From contig NC_064238.1 of NCBI RefSeq assembly GCF_023101765.2, positions 5,082,001 through 5,146,000 of the forward strand: a DNA stretch of 64,000 bases, given 5' to 3'. The DNA comes from Spodoptera frugiperda (lineage: Eukaryota > Arthropoda > Insecta > Lepidoptera > Noctuidae). Shown here piece after piece: positions 23,620 to 35,456 of the stretch. Both the position numbers and the translations under genes were made by a program. How positions within the stretch are numbered: position 1 is the first letter of the stretch; every line of letters begins with the position of its first letter. The notes beneath the pieces are model-generated. The model ran no database searches. It had not been told where the DNA came from and saw only the letters and a list, made by a program, of their open reading frames with translations.

Positions 23620-25083
23620 TACCATGTCGCATGAGGCAATATGATCTTTATAACGAAACACATACTTCAAACTTCTATTTAAAATAGAGCATAGGAAACT
23701 GATTAACTCTTCACATGGCTTAAAAATATCGTTTTAAAATGGGGTTAACAACGTAATCAATTACGTTATTGAATTACAGGCTGTTGACTATAGGGATGTG
23801 TGAACTATGTATCTTGTAAGGGTTGCGGGGTGATTGGCCGGGCCTTGGCACTGCCTGGCTCGGATCGATTGCCTTCTAGACGGACTATCTTATGGTCTTT
23901 TGTCATTCATCAATCGCCCGTCGGCTCCGACTTTATGTTTCGTGAATATTCATACAATTTGTAACATCCATGAGGTTTAATAGAAACAATAGTAAATCAC
24001 TAGTATTGCTTCGGCATTTTTAGTATTACGCATTTGAATAATAATGAAAAATGGAAGCGAATAGAATTCGTAAGCAAGCGATCACGGTGATTTACATGAA
24101 CGCATCAGAGTGATTGAGGCATACAGGCTAAGGATTAATTTTATCACAGATAATTAAATGACTCGTGCTTTAGTTTAACACAGGGTTTTAATAAATCTGA
24201 GTTCACAACCGTGATATCCGTAAAATGCTTAATTTGAACCAGTGATGAGTTTCAAAATTCGTTAGTAACTCTTTCGCTCTTCGTATGACACATGTTACGA
24301 ATTCCCATCCCGATATAATTTTGCTTTATTTATTTTGATGGCTTATAGGTATTCTAATAAAGTGGGTTTTGGAAACTAGAACATTTCACGACAGGTTTTC
24401 CTCATAGTGTACAAAGTTTGGAGTATTCATAGACTTGTTATGTTGTACCTAGTCAAAAAGTTAGGAAATTTCGAGCGTGGGTGTTTTCGACTTTGATTGA
24501 TACGAGTTTAACAACAATAGAGATAGGTCTAGTCTTTCAACAAGTTAAACACTAAGTAATAGTAATGTAGTATTACTAAAAGCGTACTACAGTTGAGTTA
24601 TTTGTAGAATACGTCTACTACACAGTATTTTGTAAGCGTACGTATATCTAATATAATTTCTGAGAGTTGTATTGAATGTTTTCAAGAACCGATACGCAGT
24701 TGTTTATTTTATACAGATGCAGAGGTAGGGGTGAACGAAATAATAATGTTAAATGAATTAATGGATTAATTAACAGCACAGTTGGTGCGGTGGTTGGACA
24801 ATCGGCTGCCGTGCATACCATTTATCATTCCCCCACGGAGCAACTTTTTGTTTGATCCACAAATTGTTGTTTCGGGTCTGGGTGTCATGTTTATGTGAAC
24901 TTTTATGTTTGTAAACGCACCCATGATATACGAGAAAATCCTAGTGAGGGGCAACGTTTTTAAAGAAGGAGATTACCTTTGTCTAATTGGCTCATTTTAC
25001 ATTTGCCAATTAACAAGATACCTAATTACGTCATAATAAACTTGATTTTTCTTTGATTAAAGGTAAAATAAGAATCTGCAGCC

Positions 25084-28000
25084 ATGGGTCGAAAAGTGAC
25101 GGTGGCGGTGACGACGCTAAACCAATGGGCTCTGGACTTCGAAGGGAACATGAATAGGATTCTGCAGTCCATACAGGAGGCTAAGGAAATGGGAGCATTG
25201 TATCGAACTGGGCCTGAATTAGAAATATGGTAATTATGAAACACGTCCTAAAGTCTAATCAAGCATTTAATTAGTATCTTCTATACATTTTCAACCTTAT
25301 CGTTTTGCAATAACGTTGATAATTAAATAAATGATACTGGCAGTTGAATTTGAATGACTATGGTTCTCTGTTTACTAAATTGCGGTGCATTTGCAGTGGT
25401 TACAGCTGTGAGGACCATTTCTACGAGCCAGATACATATCTCCACAGTTGGCAAGTGCTCGCAGAGCTCCTCAAATCTGCGACATGTAAAGATATGTTGA
25501 TCGATGTCGGCATGCCTGTTCAACACAGAAACGTCCTATACAACTGCCGGGTAGCGTTCCTTAACAAAAAGATTCTGCTTATCAGACCAAAGATGTTACT
25601 ATGTGAAGATGGAAATTATAGAGAATCTAGGTGGTTTTCGCCTTGGACCAAAGTAAGTGGTGATTTTCAGGTAGCTAAGCTTATTGTTTGCTATTTTGAA
25701 CTTAAACGATTTGAAACTAAAGTTGAAATTTCAATACACATGCTTAGTGGCTTTGAAGAATTGTACTTAGATTTAGGAGAGCTAAATTGTATTTGTAATT
25801 GTTCACAAAGGAACGACAGACTGAAGAATACTATTTACCTAGGATGATATCGGCGATAACGAACCAAACGACGGTGCCTATTGGTGATGCTGTTATTTCG
25901 ACTAAAGATACGTGTATAGGTTTTGAAATTTGTGAAGAATTATGGAATCCGCAGAGGTAAGGAAGGCGTGACTAAACTGTTTAATATTATGATTCTGAAC
26001 AACACTTGATTTAATTAGGTACTTAATCTTTATTTGGACATAGTAAGTGTTCCTTAGCATTATTACTTTTAAAAAAATATCCTCGCCTGCTTATCTATTT
26101 GCGAAAAACCCGAAAACTACTGAACAATTATTAATGTGGATTTCATTAGTGGGGAAAGTAATATGAAGCTGTAAGCGGAAAACTAGTATTACCTTAAATA
26201 AATAATTAAATGATAACTGTTCAAAATTCTAATTCCAGTCGCCACATTCCTCTCGGTTTGGACGGTGTGGAGATCATAGCGAATGGTTCGGGAAGTTACA
26301 TGGAACTGCGCAAGGCTTACGTCACAGTGGATCTAGTCAAGAGTGCCACCTTCAAGAGTGGGGGTGCTTATTTGTTCAGCAATCTGAGGGGATGTGATGG
26401 CCAGAGGATATATTTCAATGGCTGTTCCTGTGTGGCTGTTAATGGGGAGATTGTTAGTAGAGGAATGCAGTTTGCTCTGCATGATGTGGTTAGTATTTTG
26501 CTACACTATAAAATATTACTGAAGTATGGTATCGTGCCTTTTTGTATCTTCTTGCCATATTTGACAATTCTGTTCACAGAATTGAACATCTTGTAGACTA
26601 TACGATTGGAGCAAATCGCACTGCATTGCAATTTATGAAGTCGAGGTGGGTTGTTAAAACCTTTGACAGATACTCATAAAACCTTAATTTTACAGGAAGT
26701 AGTAACAGCAACGATCGATCTAGAAGATATTCGTTCCTATCGGACACAGATCCGATCTCGATCTCACCTAGCGGCCTCCAACCCGCCGTTTCCTCGCATC
26801 ACAGTCGACTTCGCACTATCTGATGATGAAGACGTATATCTTACCACTAGTCCCCCTATACAGTGGCAGTATTTAACGCCTGAGGAGGAAATTGAACTAG
26901 GTTAGTGTGTAGTTCATTCAAGAAAGATTTAACTTAATATTTAACTCAATTTAACTTTTGAATTGAAACTTTTTAAGGAAACAATGTTTTATGTTCTATT
27001 CTCGTCACTCGTGAGACATATTAAATTATGTTTTATGGCTTACTCACGTAACTAATTAACGAGATAGCTCGATTAATTTTAAGCCAGCTAGGAACTCAAC
27101 CAGACTACATATATCATAAGAGAATTATAACAATACAATGTAGTAATTTGCTAACTTTTCCATAGTTTATGACACAATGTTTTTTAATATCAATAAGAAT
27201 ACACTTTCAATATGGCGTCGTTCTAGGTCCGGCTTGCTGGCTATGGGATTACCTAAGAAGGTCAGGCCAGGGAGGATTCTTTCTACCGTTGAGTGGTGGG
27301 GTGGATTCTACCAGTACTGCCTGTATAGTTTTCTCCATGTGCACACAGATTTGTGATGCTATTCAGAAAGGAGGTAAGTACATTGTATTATTGATTTTTC
27401 GTATTGTATTGTATCATCATGCCATTTATCCCCGAAGAAATAGGCAGAGGAGCACATTTCGGCATACTACTGTACAATGTACACCTACTTTTCACCATGT
27501 AAGATTGATCTTTATGTTGTTTCGCTACTATTTTAAAACTTACCTTCAACTTAGTTACTACATAATTCGATGACAGTTAATACGTACAAAATGAAACTTC
27601 CTATGCGTTGTGGTGATGTTCATGATAGATGTTTAATATTTTGTAGAAAGTCAAGTACTGTACGATGTTCGCAAAATCCTTTGTCAGTCAGACTACACGC
27701 CCTCTGATCCGATGGAGCTGTGTAATCGGTTACTAGTGACGTGTTATATGGCTTCGGAGAACTCTAGCCAGGAGACTAAGCAACGAGCTTCGCAGGTGAG
27801 TGAACTGATTTAAATGAGGCCCTAGAATTATAGTTTCAAAATAGCTATTTGACATAGTTTACTCGTGTAACTTATTCGGCAATGTTACTCGACTAGTTTC
27901 GAGCCATAACGGGGCTTATAATTTAGTAAAATTTTATTACGCATTCGTCTTCGCGCATACTGTTCATGACTGTAGCTACAGAGTTTTTGTGTATTAAATA

Positions 28001-30984
28001 TGTGTACAAAATATTATTATGTTATTTACCACTTTTTTCATAAATATATTTTCTCTTTCAGTTGGCCAGCGAGATCGGTAGCTATCACTTTCCGATAGTC
28101 ATTGACGCAGCAGTGAGTGCAGTTATTGGTATATTCACCAGCGCTACTGGCTTCGTACCCAAGTTTAGAACTAAGGGCGGATGTCCGAGGCAGAATCTGG
28201 CTTTGCAAAATATACAGGTATGTTCATTACAAATATTTGAAGTATAATTCGAAATAGAGTACCCTTTATCAACAACCTGCATGAGTCCAGCAGTGGTACT
28301 ATGGCCTTCCTTTATAAAAGTGATCGCTGTTGGAAGCGAGAGGTTGGAGGCCGTTAAAAGTATCCTTAGTTGGCGTCTTTTACGAAACCTACAGTAGTGA
28401 CAAATGAACACTATGAACACTTCAAAGTAACGTTACTCCGCTTATAGAAGTAAATGGAGTTTTGGAGTGAATGTATTCTGCCGTCATCTCACGACTTGCC
28501 ACAAATTATAATGGTGTGCAATGCCGATGTGAACCCTTTTGTGTAGTCCTATTCCATGACAAATCTCATAGTTATTTCTTCCATAGGCTCGTCTCCGTAT
28601 GGTTCTGTCCTACCTGTTCGCGCAACTGATGCTCTGGGTGCGCGGTAGACCAGGTGGCCTATTAGTCCTCGGTTAATTAGAACTTTTAAAAGAGCTTGAT
28701 CCCATTCTCGTCTGTCATTGGTCGAGTTTATTCTCACAACTAATGACATGACAGAATCGTTGGAAACGCGATCGCGCGTTTCCAACGATGTTTATAATTG
28801 GAAGTTACAGAATAGCCTAGCTGATAGTCTTATGTAGTGATAGTGATTTGTATGATAGGGTATAATATTGAGGAATTTAAAAACAAACAAAAAAATAATA
28901 ATATAAGAGTACACCTACTTGACTAGTATCAAACTACAGGGGCTTATAATAATATCGCGCTGCCAGTGCATCCAGCATGTTGAGCTTGAAGCTAGTCCAG
29001 TTACCTCGTGGAACAGATAAGGAAGCCGTACAATGCAATTAATTTAATATGCTACACGATAATATAACACAAAATCAGAATATTAATACATTAACCTATT
29101 TCATCAGATTCTTCTTGCCATCCCTCTCGGAGATATTACAAGCGCCTCCTACAGCAGAACTGGAGCCCCTGACGGACGGTCAGATAACACAGACAGACGA
29201 GCAAGACATGGGCATGACTTACGCGGAGCTCTCTGAGTTTGGTAGACTGAGGAAGACACAGCACTGTGGACCGTTCAGCATGTTCCATAAACTAGTTCAC
29301 ACTTGGAGTGATAAGTGTACGCCGAATGAGGTGAGATTTTCTCTATAATCTTATTGCAATATTGCTCACTCTCTGTAGCCGTTGCCTTTTTTCTAGATTA
29401 TATTATTGTAGCATGTTTATGTTAAAAAACGAATATTGTGGTGTTATTAGATTAGTCTGCGATAAATTAAAATTAGAGTAAATAGAATCACAAATTTTAA
29501 TGTTATACTAGCTACTTCCCCGCGGTTTCACCCGCTTTGCTCGGCGCCTATTGACTATGGCGTGATGTTGTATAGCCTATAACTTTTCTTTATAAAGAGA
29601 CTGTCCAACACAAAAATAATTAAGCAAATCGGACCAGTACTTCCGAGATTAGCGCTCTCAAATAAACAAACTCTTCAGTTTTTTATATTGTTGTTTTTTA
29701 TATTATATAATAATAACTTCTAGATTGTGCCTACAACTATTAATATTCTACATACAATGTTCAAACTTTAATATCTTACTTACATTCCCTTTCATGTTTA
29801 CTAACACAAACATAAATGTTCCAGGTGGCAGAAAAAGTGAAGCACTTCTTCCGTTGCTACGCGATCAATCGTCACAAGATGACTGTCCTAACTCCTTCGT
29901 ATCACGCGGAGACATACAGTCCTGATGACAACCGTTTCGACCATAGGCCATTCTTGTACCGAGTACATTGGAACTGGCAGTTCAAAGCCATCGATGATGC
30001 TGTAAGTAACCTACCTTTAATGGAAAATCAGCTTTAAATGCTAATATATTAAGTTTAGTTTACTTTGAATATTTATAGACTATCGAACTATCCGGTGATG
30101 TTCTTAAATCAACCTTCCTTTAATGGAAAATCAGCTTTAAATGCTAATATATTAAAGTTTAGTTTACTTTGAACTGTTGTAGATTATTGAACGTCTCGTG
30201 ATGTTCTTAAATCAACCTTATTGGCATGTTAGTAGAGTACAAATTATATGTTTTTGAGAGTTAATGATTTCGGTATTTTTGCTGTGTGAACGATATTCAT
30301 ATGTAAATGATGTTATGAAAAATATTTCTATGCGTGTGAATAATTAGTTCTAAACATTTGGTTTCTGGAAAAATCCTTTTGAAAATTATCTAAACAATAC
30401 ACTGTTGTGTATGTAGTTTTGTCAATGCCGTGAGTAGTCTTCAATAATAAGGATGATCACGGGGTATAGAAATTTAAAATCTTTTAGTCCGTCAGTTAGG
30501 TAATGTAAAAATATTAAACGCATGTTTTAAATATTAGTCATGTAAGATAACAATACTTAGATAAATCTAATCAGAAGTTTAGACGTGGGACGCAAGTACG
30601 CCAATTCGATACGTCTTCGAAAGCATTTGTTTACCTAGAAAAAAAAATACGTACTTATCTAATATTTTAAAATAATCTTAATAATCTACAAGACGGACAA
30701 TAAAATAAAAATTTGTCGTATTCCATATTATTATGTTATAGTGAACATAATTTGTTCTACTGAATGTCTAAATAAGTAAAACTACCACTTCACTTAACAA
30801 ATAGGGTAGTAGTTAATATTATATCATATTCTTATAATTTATTTTCTCTTTTCAGGTAGCACAGATGTCGAAAGAAAAGCGTGGATCCAACGATAGACCG
30901 CAAGACGTGAAACTGAGCAGTGCTTCAACATCCAACGTAAATTCACACTTTATGAGGGGCGATAGGAAAGGCGTCCTTATATAA
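25084..30984 (+). CDS. NADSYN1: Glutamine-dependent NAD(+) synthetase, one internal exon not found
   Basis: Final step of NAD synthesis: nicotinate adenine dinucleotide to NAD using glutamine and ATP. Exons found: 25084-25229, 25397-25652, 25811-25956, 26239-26488, 26696-26900, 27227-27373, 27647-27795, 28062-28217, 28587-28671, [missing], 29108-29330, 29825-30001, 30856-30984. The N-terminal nitrilase/glutaminase domain has Glu in GPELEI, Lys in YNCRVAFLNKKILLIRPKM, and Cys in DTCIGFEICEELW. The synthetase domain has the P-loop LPLSGGVDS, then GPFSMFHKL and NRHKMTVLTPSYH. After GGLLVLG the family has ~40 residues (SANVDE..GYLTKYDC..SADINPIGG..) that are absent here. Exon 28671 ends in phase 1 while 29108 needs phase 2, so direct joining breaks the frame. 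Either a deletion, an assembly error or a damaged gene. Confidence 0.93.
27411..27510 (-). repeat. SINE fragment in a NADSYN1 intron
   Basis: 'TTTATCCCCGAAGAAATAGG' then CAGAGGAGCACATT, TGTACACCTACTTTTCACCA. It matches the corresponding part of the fuller SINE copy at 54325-54605 (same orientation in the window). 3' portion only. Confidence 0.7.
28756..28789. repeat. Fold-back palindrome, 15-bp arms, 4-bp loop
   Basis: Perfect arms ATCGTTGGAAACGCG and its complement around ATCG. It sits in the NADSYN1 intron where the family's missing exon should be. Confidence 0.9.
29505..29700 (+). mobile_element. Lepidopteran interspersed repeat (LINE-type 3' segment) in NADSYN1 intron
   Basis: 'CCGCGGTTTCACCCGC', 'TATAGCCTATAACTTTTC', 'AAATCGGACCAGTA', 'GAGATTAGCGC', 'AACAAACTCTTCAG'. 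Recognised as a widespread lepidopteran repeat usually classed with RTE-like LINEs; classification from memory. Confidence 0.65.
30014..30217. repeat. Tandem duplication of ~101 bp in last NADSYN1 intron
   Basis: 30014-30114 and 30117-30217 are adjacent diverged copies, sharing TTTAATGGAAAATCAGCTTT, CTAATATATTAA, GATGTTCTTAAATCAACC. Copy 1 begins 13 bp inside the intron. Confidence 0.9.
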
Positions 30985-31126
30985 TCATCATATGTATTTA
31001 CGTAGTTATATATCCCTGTATTGTTGCTGTAACGAGATATAGACAATAACGTATGCTGACTTTGTTGTTGTGCTTTACATTAGAAGTCGTAATTATGTAG
31101 ACTTGCTTAGTAAAATTTAGATCCGC

Positions 31127-31132
31127 AATAAA
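31127..31132 (+). terminator. Poly(A) signal of NADSYN1
   Basis: AATAAA about 145 bp after the NADSYN1 stop, a normal distance for an insect gene. Confidence 0.6.
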
Positions 31133-32467
31133 ATTTATAAATGGCCCAAGCCAGCATTTCTTGTGTCATATGACTTCAAAATAAATTATGTTCTTCCAGT
31201 GATTTGAGTGTAAAGTTTATTAAAGGAATTTCAACACATTATTACGTACTATTTAGCCAATTAATATTGCTATTAATATCTTGAATGAAGACAACTTGGT
31301 AATGGCTTAAGATATTTTGTTAAGACGCTATTTTGCCATAGACCTAGGATCTTTTTTTGCAAATAGATCTAGGATCTAGTTTGTTCATTTAGATTTCAAT
31401 GCGTGAACAAAGAGTATGATGATTGAACTGACTTCATTTTCTAACTGTTGTCTTGCCAGAGGATCTATTATAGATGGAAGTTCCTAGATCAAAAGATGTT
31501 TCCCATTGATGAATACACACAGTTTTATAAGCCTATGTTAATCTGTGCTTAAAAAAACTTCCTCAAAGTAATTTAATAAAACCAATAAATGTTCCTAACA
31601 ATAACAAAACAAAAGGTCTGTCAACAGACTAAAAAAAAAAAACTGTAAGAGTACTAAGGGTACTGTTCATTTGTTGAAGTAACAAAACTCGTCCAATGTT
31701 TGCCTTAGCTTTTTGATACACATTTGATTAGTGACTATTTATGTATTTTTCAATCGGTAGTATTATGTGATAATATGTTTATTGTATTCATATTATGTAT
31801 GGATTGTAATGGATATAATCATTATAATATTTGTACACTATCTACTAGCAGGTATCAAATTATTGTTTTAATATTTTATGAGCTTATTGAAGTATTTTAT
31901 AAGAGAAACGAAACGACACAAATTAGTGTAGGTAGCTTAGTTTAGGTATCAAATGTACGTACAAATAATAATTGTTAGTTTTCCATATTTAATTGCTTTA
32001 ATAAATTACTGTTAAATTAATTGTTATTTTATTTGCTTAAGGGTAAGGTTGGAGTTCCTACAGCGGTGTGTGAGGAAGTGAAGATGAAGTATGAAGTATT
32101 ATGTTATCCGTCAAAGTTTGACCGTATGCCGAAGAAATTAAGGTTAAAAAGGACACGGTGTAGAAGGATGATAAGTCTTCTTTCAAGACTCCAATAGAAA
32201 GAATAATAGTAGATAGTTTTAAATAGTCTTAATACTTTAAGGTCGCTTTTTCTCTAGCAATATTGTACAGATGGTAAGTTTTTGAATAAAAGTCATAATA
32301 ACAAAGTTATTAATATGTTTCTTTTGTAGTCTTTGAAGTTAGTTTAGTAGTTTTAGCACAGAATACTAGTTTTAGTACAAAAGTTGACGTGCTGCATGCG
32401 GGATCAAGTTATAAATAGTGATTGAAACTGCTTGCTGTCTGTATATAGGAATAAACATGATTATAAT

Positions 32468-32530
32468 GCAACGTCACGCCTTTTATCTCCGAAGGGGTAG
32501 GCAGAGATGCACGTTAAGGCACATTTTTAT
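32468..32530 (-). repeat. SINE 3' fragment
   Basis: 'ACGTCACGCCTTTTATCTCC' followed by GAAGGGGTAGGCAGAGATGCAC. Same family as 54325-54605 and 27411-27510. Confidence 0.7.
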
Positions 32531-32834
32531 AATAGGTACCATATTTTGGAATTTCTATTACTACAAGAAAGTAAAAACAGTGAATGCGTTTTGAAATGTT
32601 TATTGTCTAAAATCTACGTAACCTAGGGAATACTACAGTCGGTAATGCATTATCGTTCAGTGTTGCAAATCCTGTTCAGTTGTGAATTTATTGTACGCGG
32701 ACTGTTCGTTGGAAGAATTGCCTTATCCCTGGAAACCTGGAAAAGACAAGAATCATCGTAAATATTGATGTACAAAGAAATATGTTAGACAGGGTGAAAA
32801 TCTTATAATCGTAAATATCACTACATAGTATAAA

Positions 32835-33010
32835 ACCAAGTCGCTTTCTCAGTCCCTATATCTCTTTGTTTGCTTAAATCTTTAAACCCACGCAACGGAT
32901 TCTTTTCATACGGTTTTTATAATAGATTGAGTGATTTAAGAGGAAGATTTTTATGTATAATACATGCATAATATATCACCATTGCAAAGCTGGGGCGGAT
33001 CGCTAGTAAT
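32835..33010 (+). mobile_element. Lepidopteran LINE-type repeat 3' end
   Basis: 'TGCTTAAATCTTTAAACCCA', CGCAACGGATT, TTTTTATGTATAATACATG, GCTGGGGCGGATCGCTAGT. Matches from memory a common lepidopteran repeat ending '..GGGGCGGGTCGCTAGT'. Confidence 0.65.
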
Positions 33011-33398
33011 AACTAAAATATGTCAGTTGTCGCCACGGGCGTGAGAATCGCGATGAGTCCGCGTTTCTGTCATAGAGTAATCTCCACGAACGAGTGATTA
33101 TTTCGCCAGCGTATCGTAACGACTGGCGGGATTTTTAACTTTATTCCAAATGAATAAGGTTTTTAAAGCTATCTATAATGATTACACCCCTATTCTCCCC
33201 TACACTAGTAGAGAACTTATATTTTAGTCGGTGGTGTTTTACCTCGCGTGGTGTTTTATGTTATATTTATGAAACCGCGTGGTACATTCTTTATTTTGAA
33301 ACCTATTTTTGTCTTGATAATAGATAATGAACAGTTTGTTTTACAGTGTGTGTCAATTTCTCAGGTTATCAGTTGGTATATCTATACGACTCTGGATT

Positions 33399-35359
33399 TT
33401 ACTCACCCGGTATGAACCTTTGTGTGAAGAAATCCACGATGGTCTTTCCTTCCTTCATGGCATCGGCGATGATGTTTGCTGTAAAAAAAAAAAATCCACA
33501 AAAATTCAGATTCAATAACAGTATTCGAAGCGATGAATCAGATGATTATTTTAGATCGTATTATGATCCTATAGTGCACAATTAAATTGATATTTTTTGA
33601 TTTCGTGGAGCGTTTTTAATCTTATTTGTTTGAATATTTCGGATGATCTTTGCAATGAATGTTGTTATGAAACCTTTTTAGCCCTTTGTAAATCTCATGC
33701 CTTGTGTAGTGAAAATTTATCTCATAAAAATGAAGTGGACTATTTAGTAAATATGTATGTACGTATTTGTATGCGGTTATACCTAAACCTAGTTACGTGG
33801 AAATGTATCGGGATGTTAGAGCGATAATATTATACGTACTCACAGTTTTGTGGGTTTGAAGATGGGTTAGCTGCGCCTGAAATAGATCAAACGTGTTATG
33901 ATTAGAAGTTTTTTATACCCATTTAATTTAACAAACAACAATATTAACTCCTCACTTAGACAATTTAATACCCGCATTATCCGAGGAGTTACAAGTGTGT
34001 TGGAGACTTTTCAAGAGGATTTGAAAACTACCGAACTGAACATCGGTCATAAGATCAAGCCTCCGACTTAACTGTATTAACCTCACGAAACTGTGTGAGT
34101 AATTTTTATTTACCTCCAGCAGCAGCAGGGTTAGCACCAGGGTTGGCTCCAGCACCAGCTGGAGATGCAGCGTTAGGGGCACCGCTGGGAGCACCACCAG
34201 GGGCACCGCTAGGAACACCGCTAGGGACGCCGTTAGGGGCACCGCTAGGAACACCACTAGGGGCACCGGCACCAGCAGGATTACCACCAGCGGCGGCGTT
34301 AGCAGTAGAAGCAGCACCGTTGGCAGCACCTGGCGCGCCAGATAGAGCACCACCTGCAATAGGTATGTTATGCTTTAATGCTTCTCTACGTCTTGGTCTG
34401 CGCACGCAATCTAACACAGGACGAGCGAAGGTTTCGATTTTATGCTTATCAGACTGCATTTGTGATGCAGATTGCCAAAGTTTCATAACATGATGTTTAG
34501 TGTAAAATATTAACTTTCTGAGATTAGCGTGATCAAATTCACTCAAGGCGGGAGAAGTCATTGGATGATTTTCCCCTTTAAAAAAGCGTGATCAAATATC
34601 TATAGTTTACTTATGCTACAAGTTGAAGACTAAAAATAAGGGTAGATTAGATGAGTGTTATTTGAAGTTAATCTAACAAACTTTTCCATGGGTAGCAGGT
34701 AAACATTTAGGTATCTAATTAAGTTTGTAAATGTTTCTATTGCTACATAGAATGCCGATAGGGTAGCCAGTTGAATATTAGATAGCCAATTTATGACTTG
34801 GAAATGCATTTAAATTCCTTAACGCGTGCCTTTTGTCCCGTTCGTAAAACTTACGTTGGACGAATACAAAATTGATTTAATTTGTTAAATGTCTCTTCTA
34901 AGTAAAAATATAGAGGCATTTAAGAATACAACTTAAGTAAAAGAATTGATATTGATATAGAATGGTTTAGGTTTAGGTATGGTCAGGAATTTGGTCTAGG
35001 TACATAAAAGATAGAAGGTAATAAAGAGTAATATAATAGTGTGGCTCTTCAAGACTTAAGTCGTGTCATTCAAAAGGTAACATCTTGGGATCTTTCAAAG
35101 TTTTTGGGGATTTACTTACCGGCTGTTTGGCCGGCTTGCGTTGCGGCCTGTCCGGCCTGTCCAGCCGCCTGCTGTCCTGCTGGTGCAGCGGGTGGCTGCT
35201 GAGGCTTGGCGCTCTAAAAATAATTTATAATGGATTAATTTATATTTGATTACTTTCACAAAATATCAACCGTACCTACGTAAATTAAAATATATATTAA
35301 GTCTTTACCACATATACGAATACTGCAGCAACAACAAGACAAAGTGTAGCGGTCTTCAT
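33399..35359 (-). CDS. Small secreted Pro/Gly/Ala-repeat protein
   Basis: Not assigned to a named family. Five exons: 35359-35309, 35213-35120, 34353-34114, 33876-33844, 33478-33399; all GT/AG, phases close; 165 aa. Exon 1 (MKTATLCLVVAAVFVYV) with SAKP is a signal peptide and cleavage region. Next comes a Gln/Ala-rich stretch (AAGQAGQAATQAGQTA), then a tetrapeptide array of the form P-x-G-[V/A] (PSGVPSGAPNGVPSGVPSGA), then Ala/Gly/Pro sequence. A non-repetitive, charged C-terminus follows (IIADAMKEGKTIVDFFTQRF). The make-up suggests a cuticular, silk-associated or haemolymph structural protein. If the donor at 34113 is not used, the frame stops after GGK at 34106, giving 130 aa without the charged tail. 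Confidence 0.8.
34543..34590. repeat. Fragment of a lepidopteran interspersed repeat
   Basis: 'AAGGCGGGAGAAGTCATTGG' followed by ATGATTTTCCCC, matching the 3' part of the copies at 38571-38765 and 39070-39262. It lies in the second intron of the secreted repeat protein gene. Confidence 0.7.
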
Positions 35360-35448
35360 TTTGTCTCGATACTTTTTTCACTTCGTAACTCTTGATCTAG
35401 CTTTACTGAAGTTCGGTAAAACACTAATCTCTTCATAGTTCAACGCGT

Positions 35449-35456
35449 ATTATATA
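35449..35456 (-). promoter_or_regulatory. TATA box of the secreted repeat protein gene
   Basis: TATATAAT on the minus strand, with TTAGTG (Inr-like) about 31 bp downstream, placing a likely start near 35425, 66 bp before the ATG. This suits a strongly expressed, tissue-specific gene. Confidence 0.6.

Larger units (their letters stand above)
20365..25083. other. Gene-poor interval of 4.7 kb
   Basis: No multi-exon gene found on either strand. It contains a LINE tail at 23010-23095 and an 89-codon intronless frame at 23350-23619. The rest is AT-rich without a recognisable element. A small GC-richer patch at ~23820-23930 was not identified. Confidence 0.5.
31133..33398. other. Intergenic with repeat fragments
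   Basis: Mostly AT-rich. Contains two repeat fragments (32468-32530, 32835-33010) and an open frame without a clear start at 32038-32200. No convincing gene. Confidence 0.5.

Noticed and set aside
34095..34493. Plus-strand Ala/Pro/Gly-rich ORF of 132 codons
   Set aside because: It is the antisense shadow of the repeat-protein exon on the minus strand, which has a signal peptide, splice sites and consistent phases.
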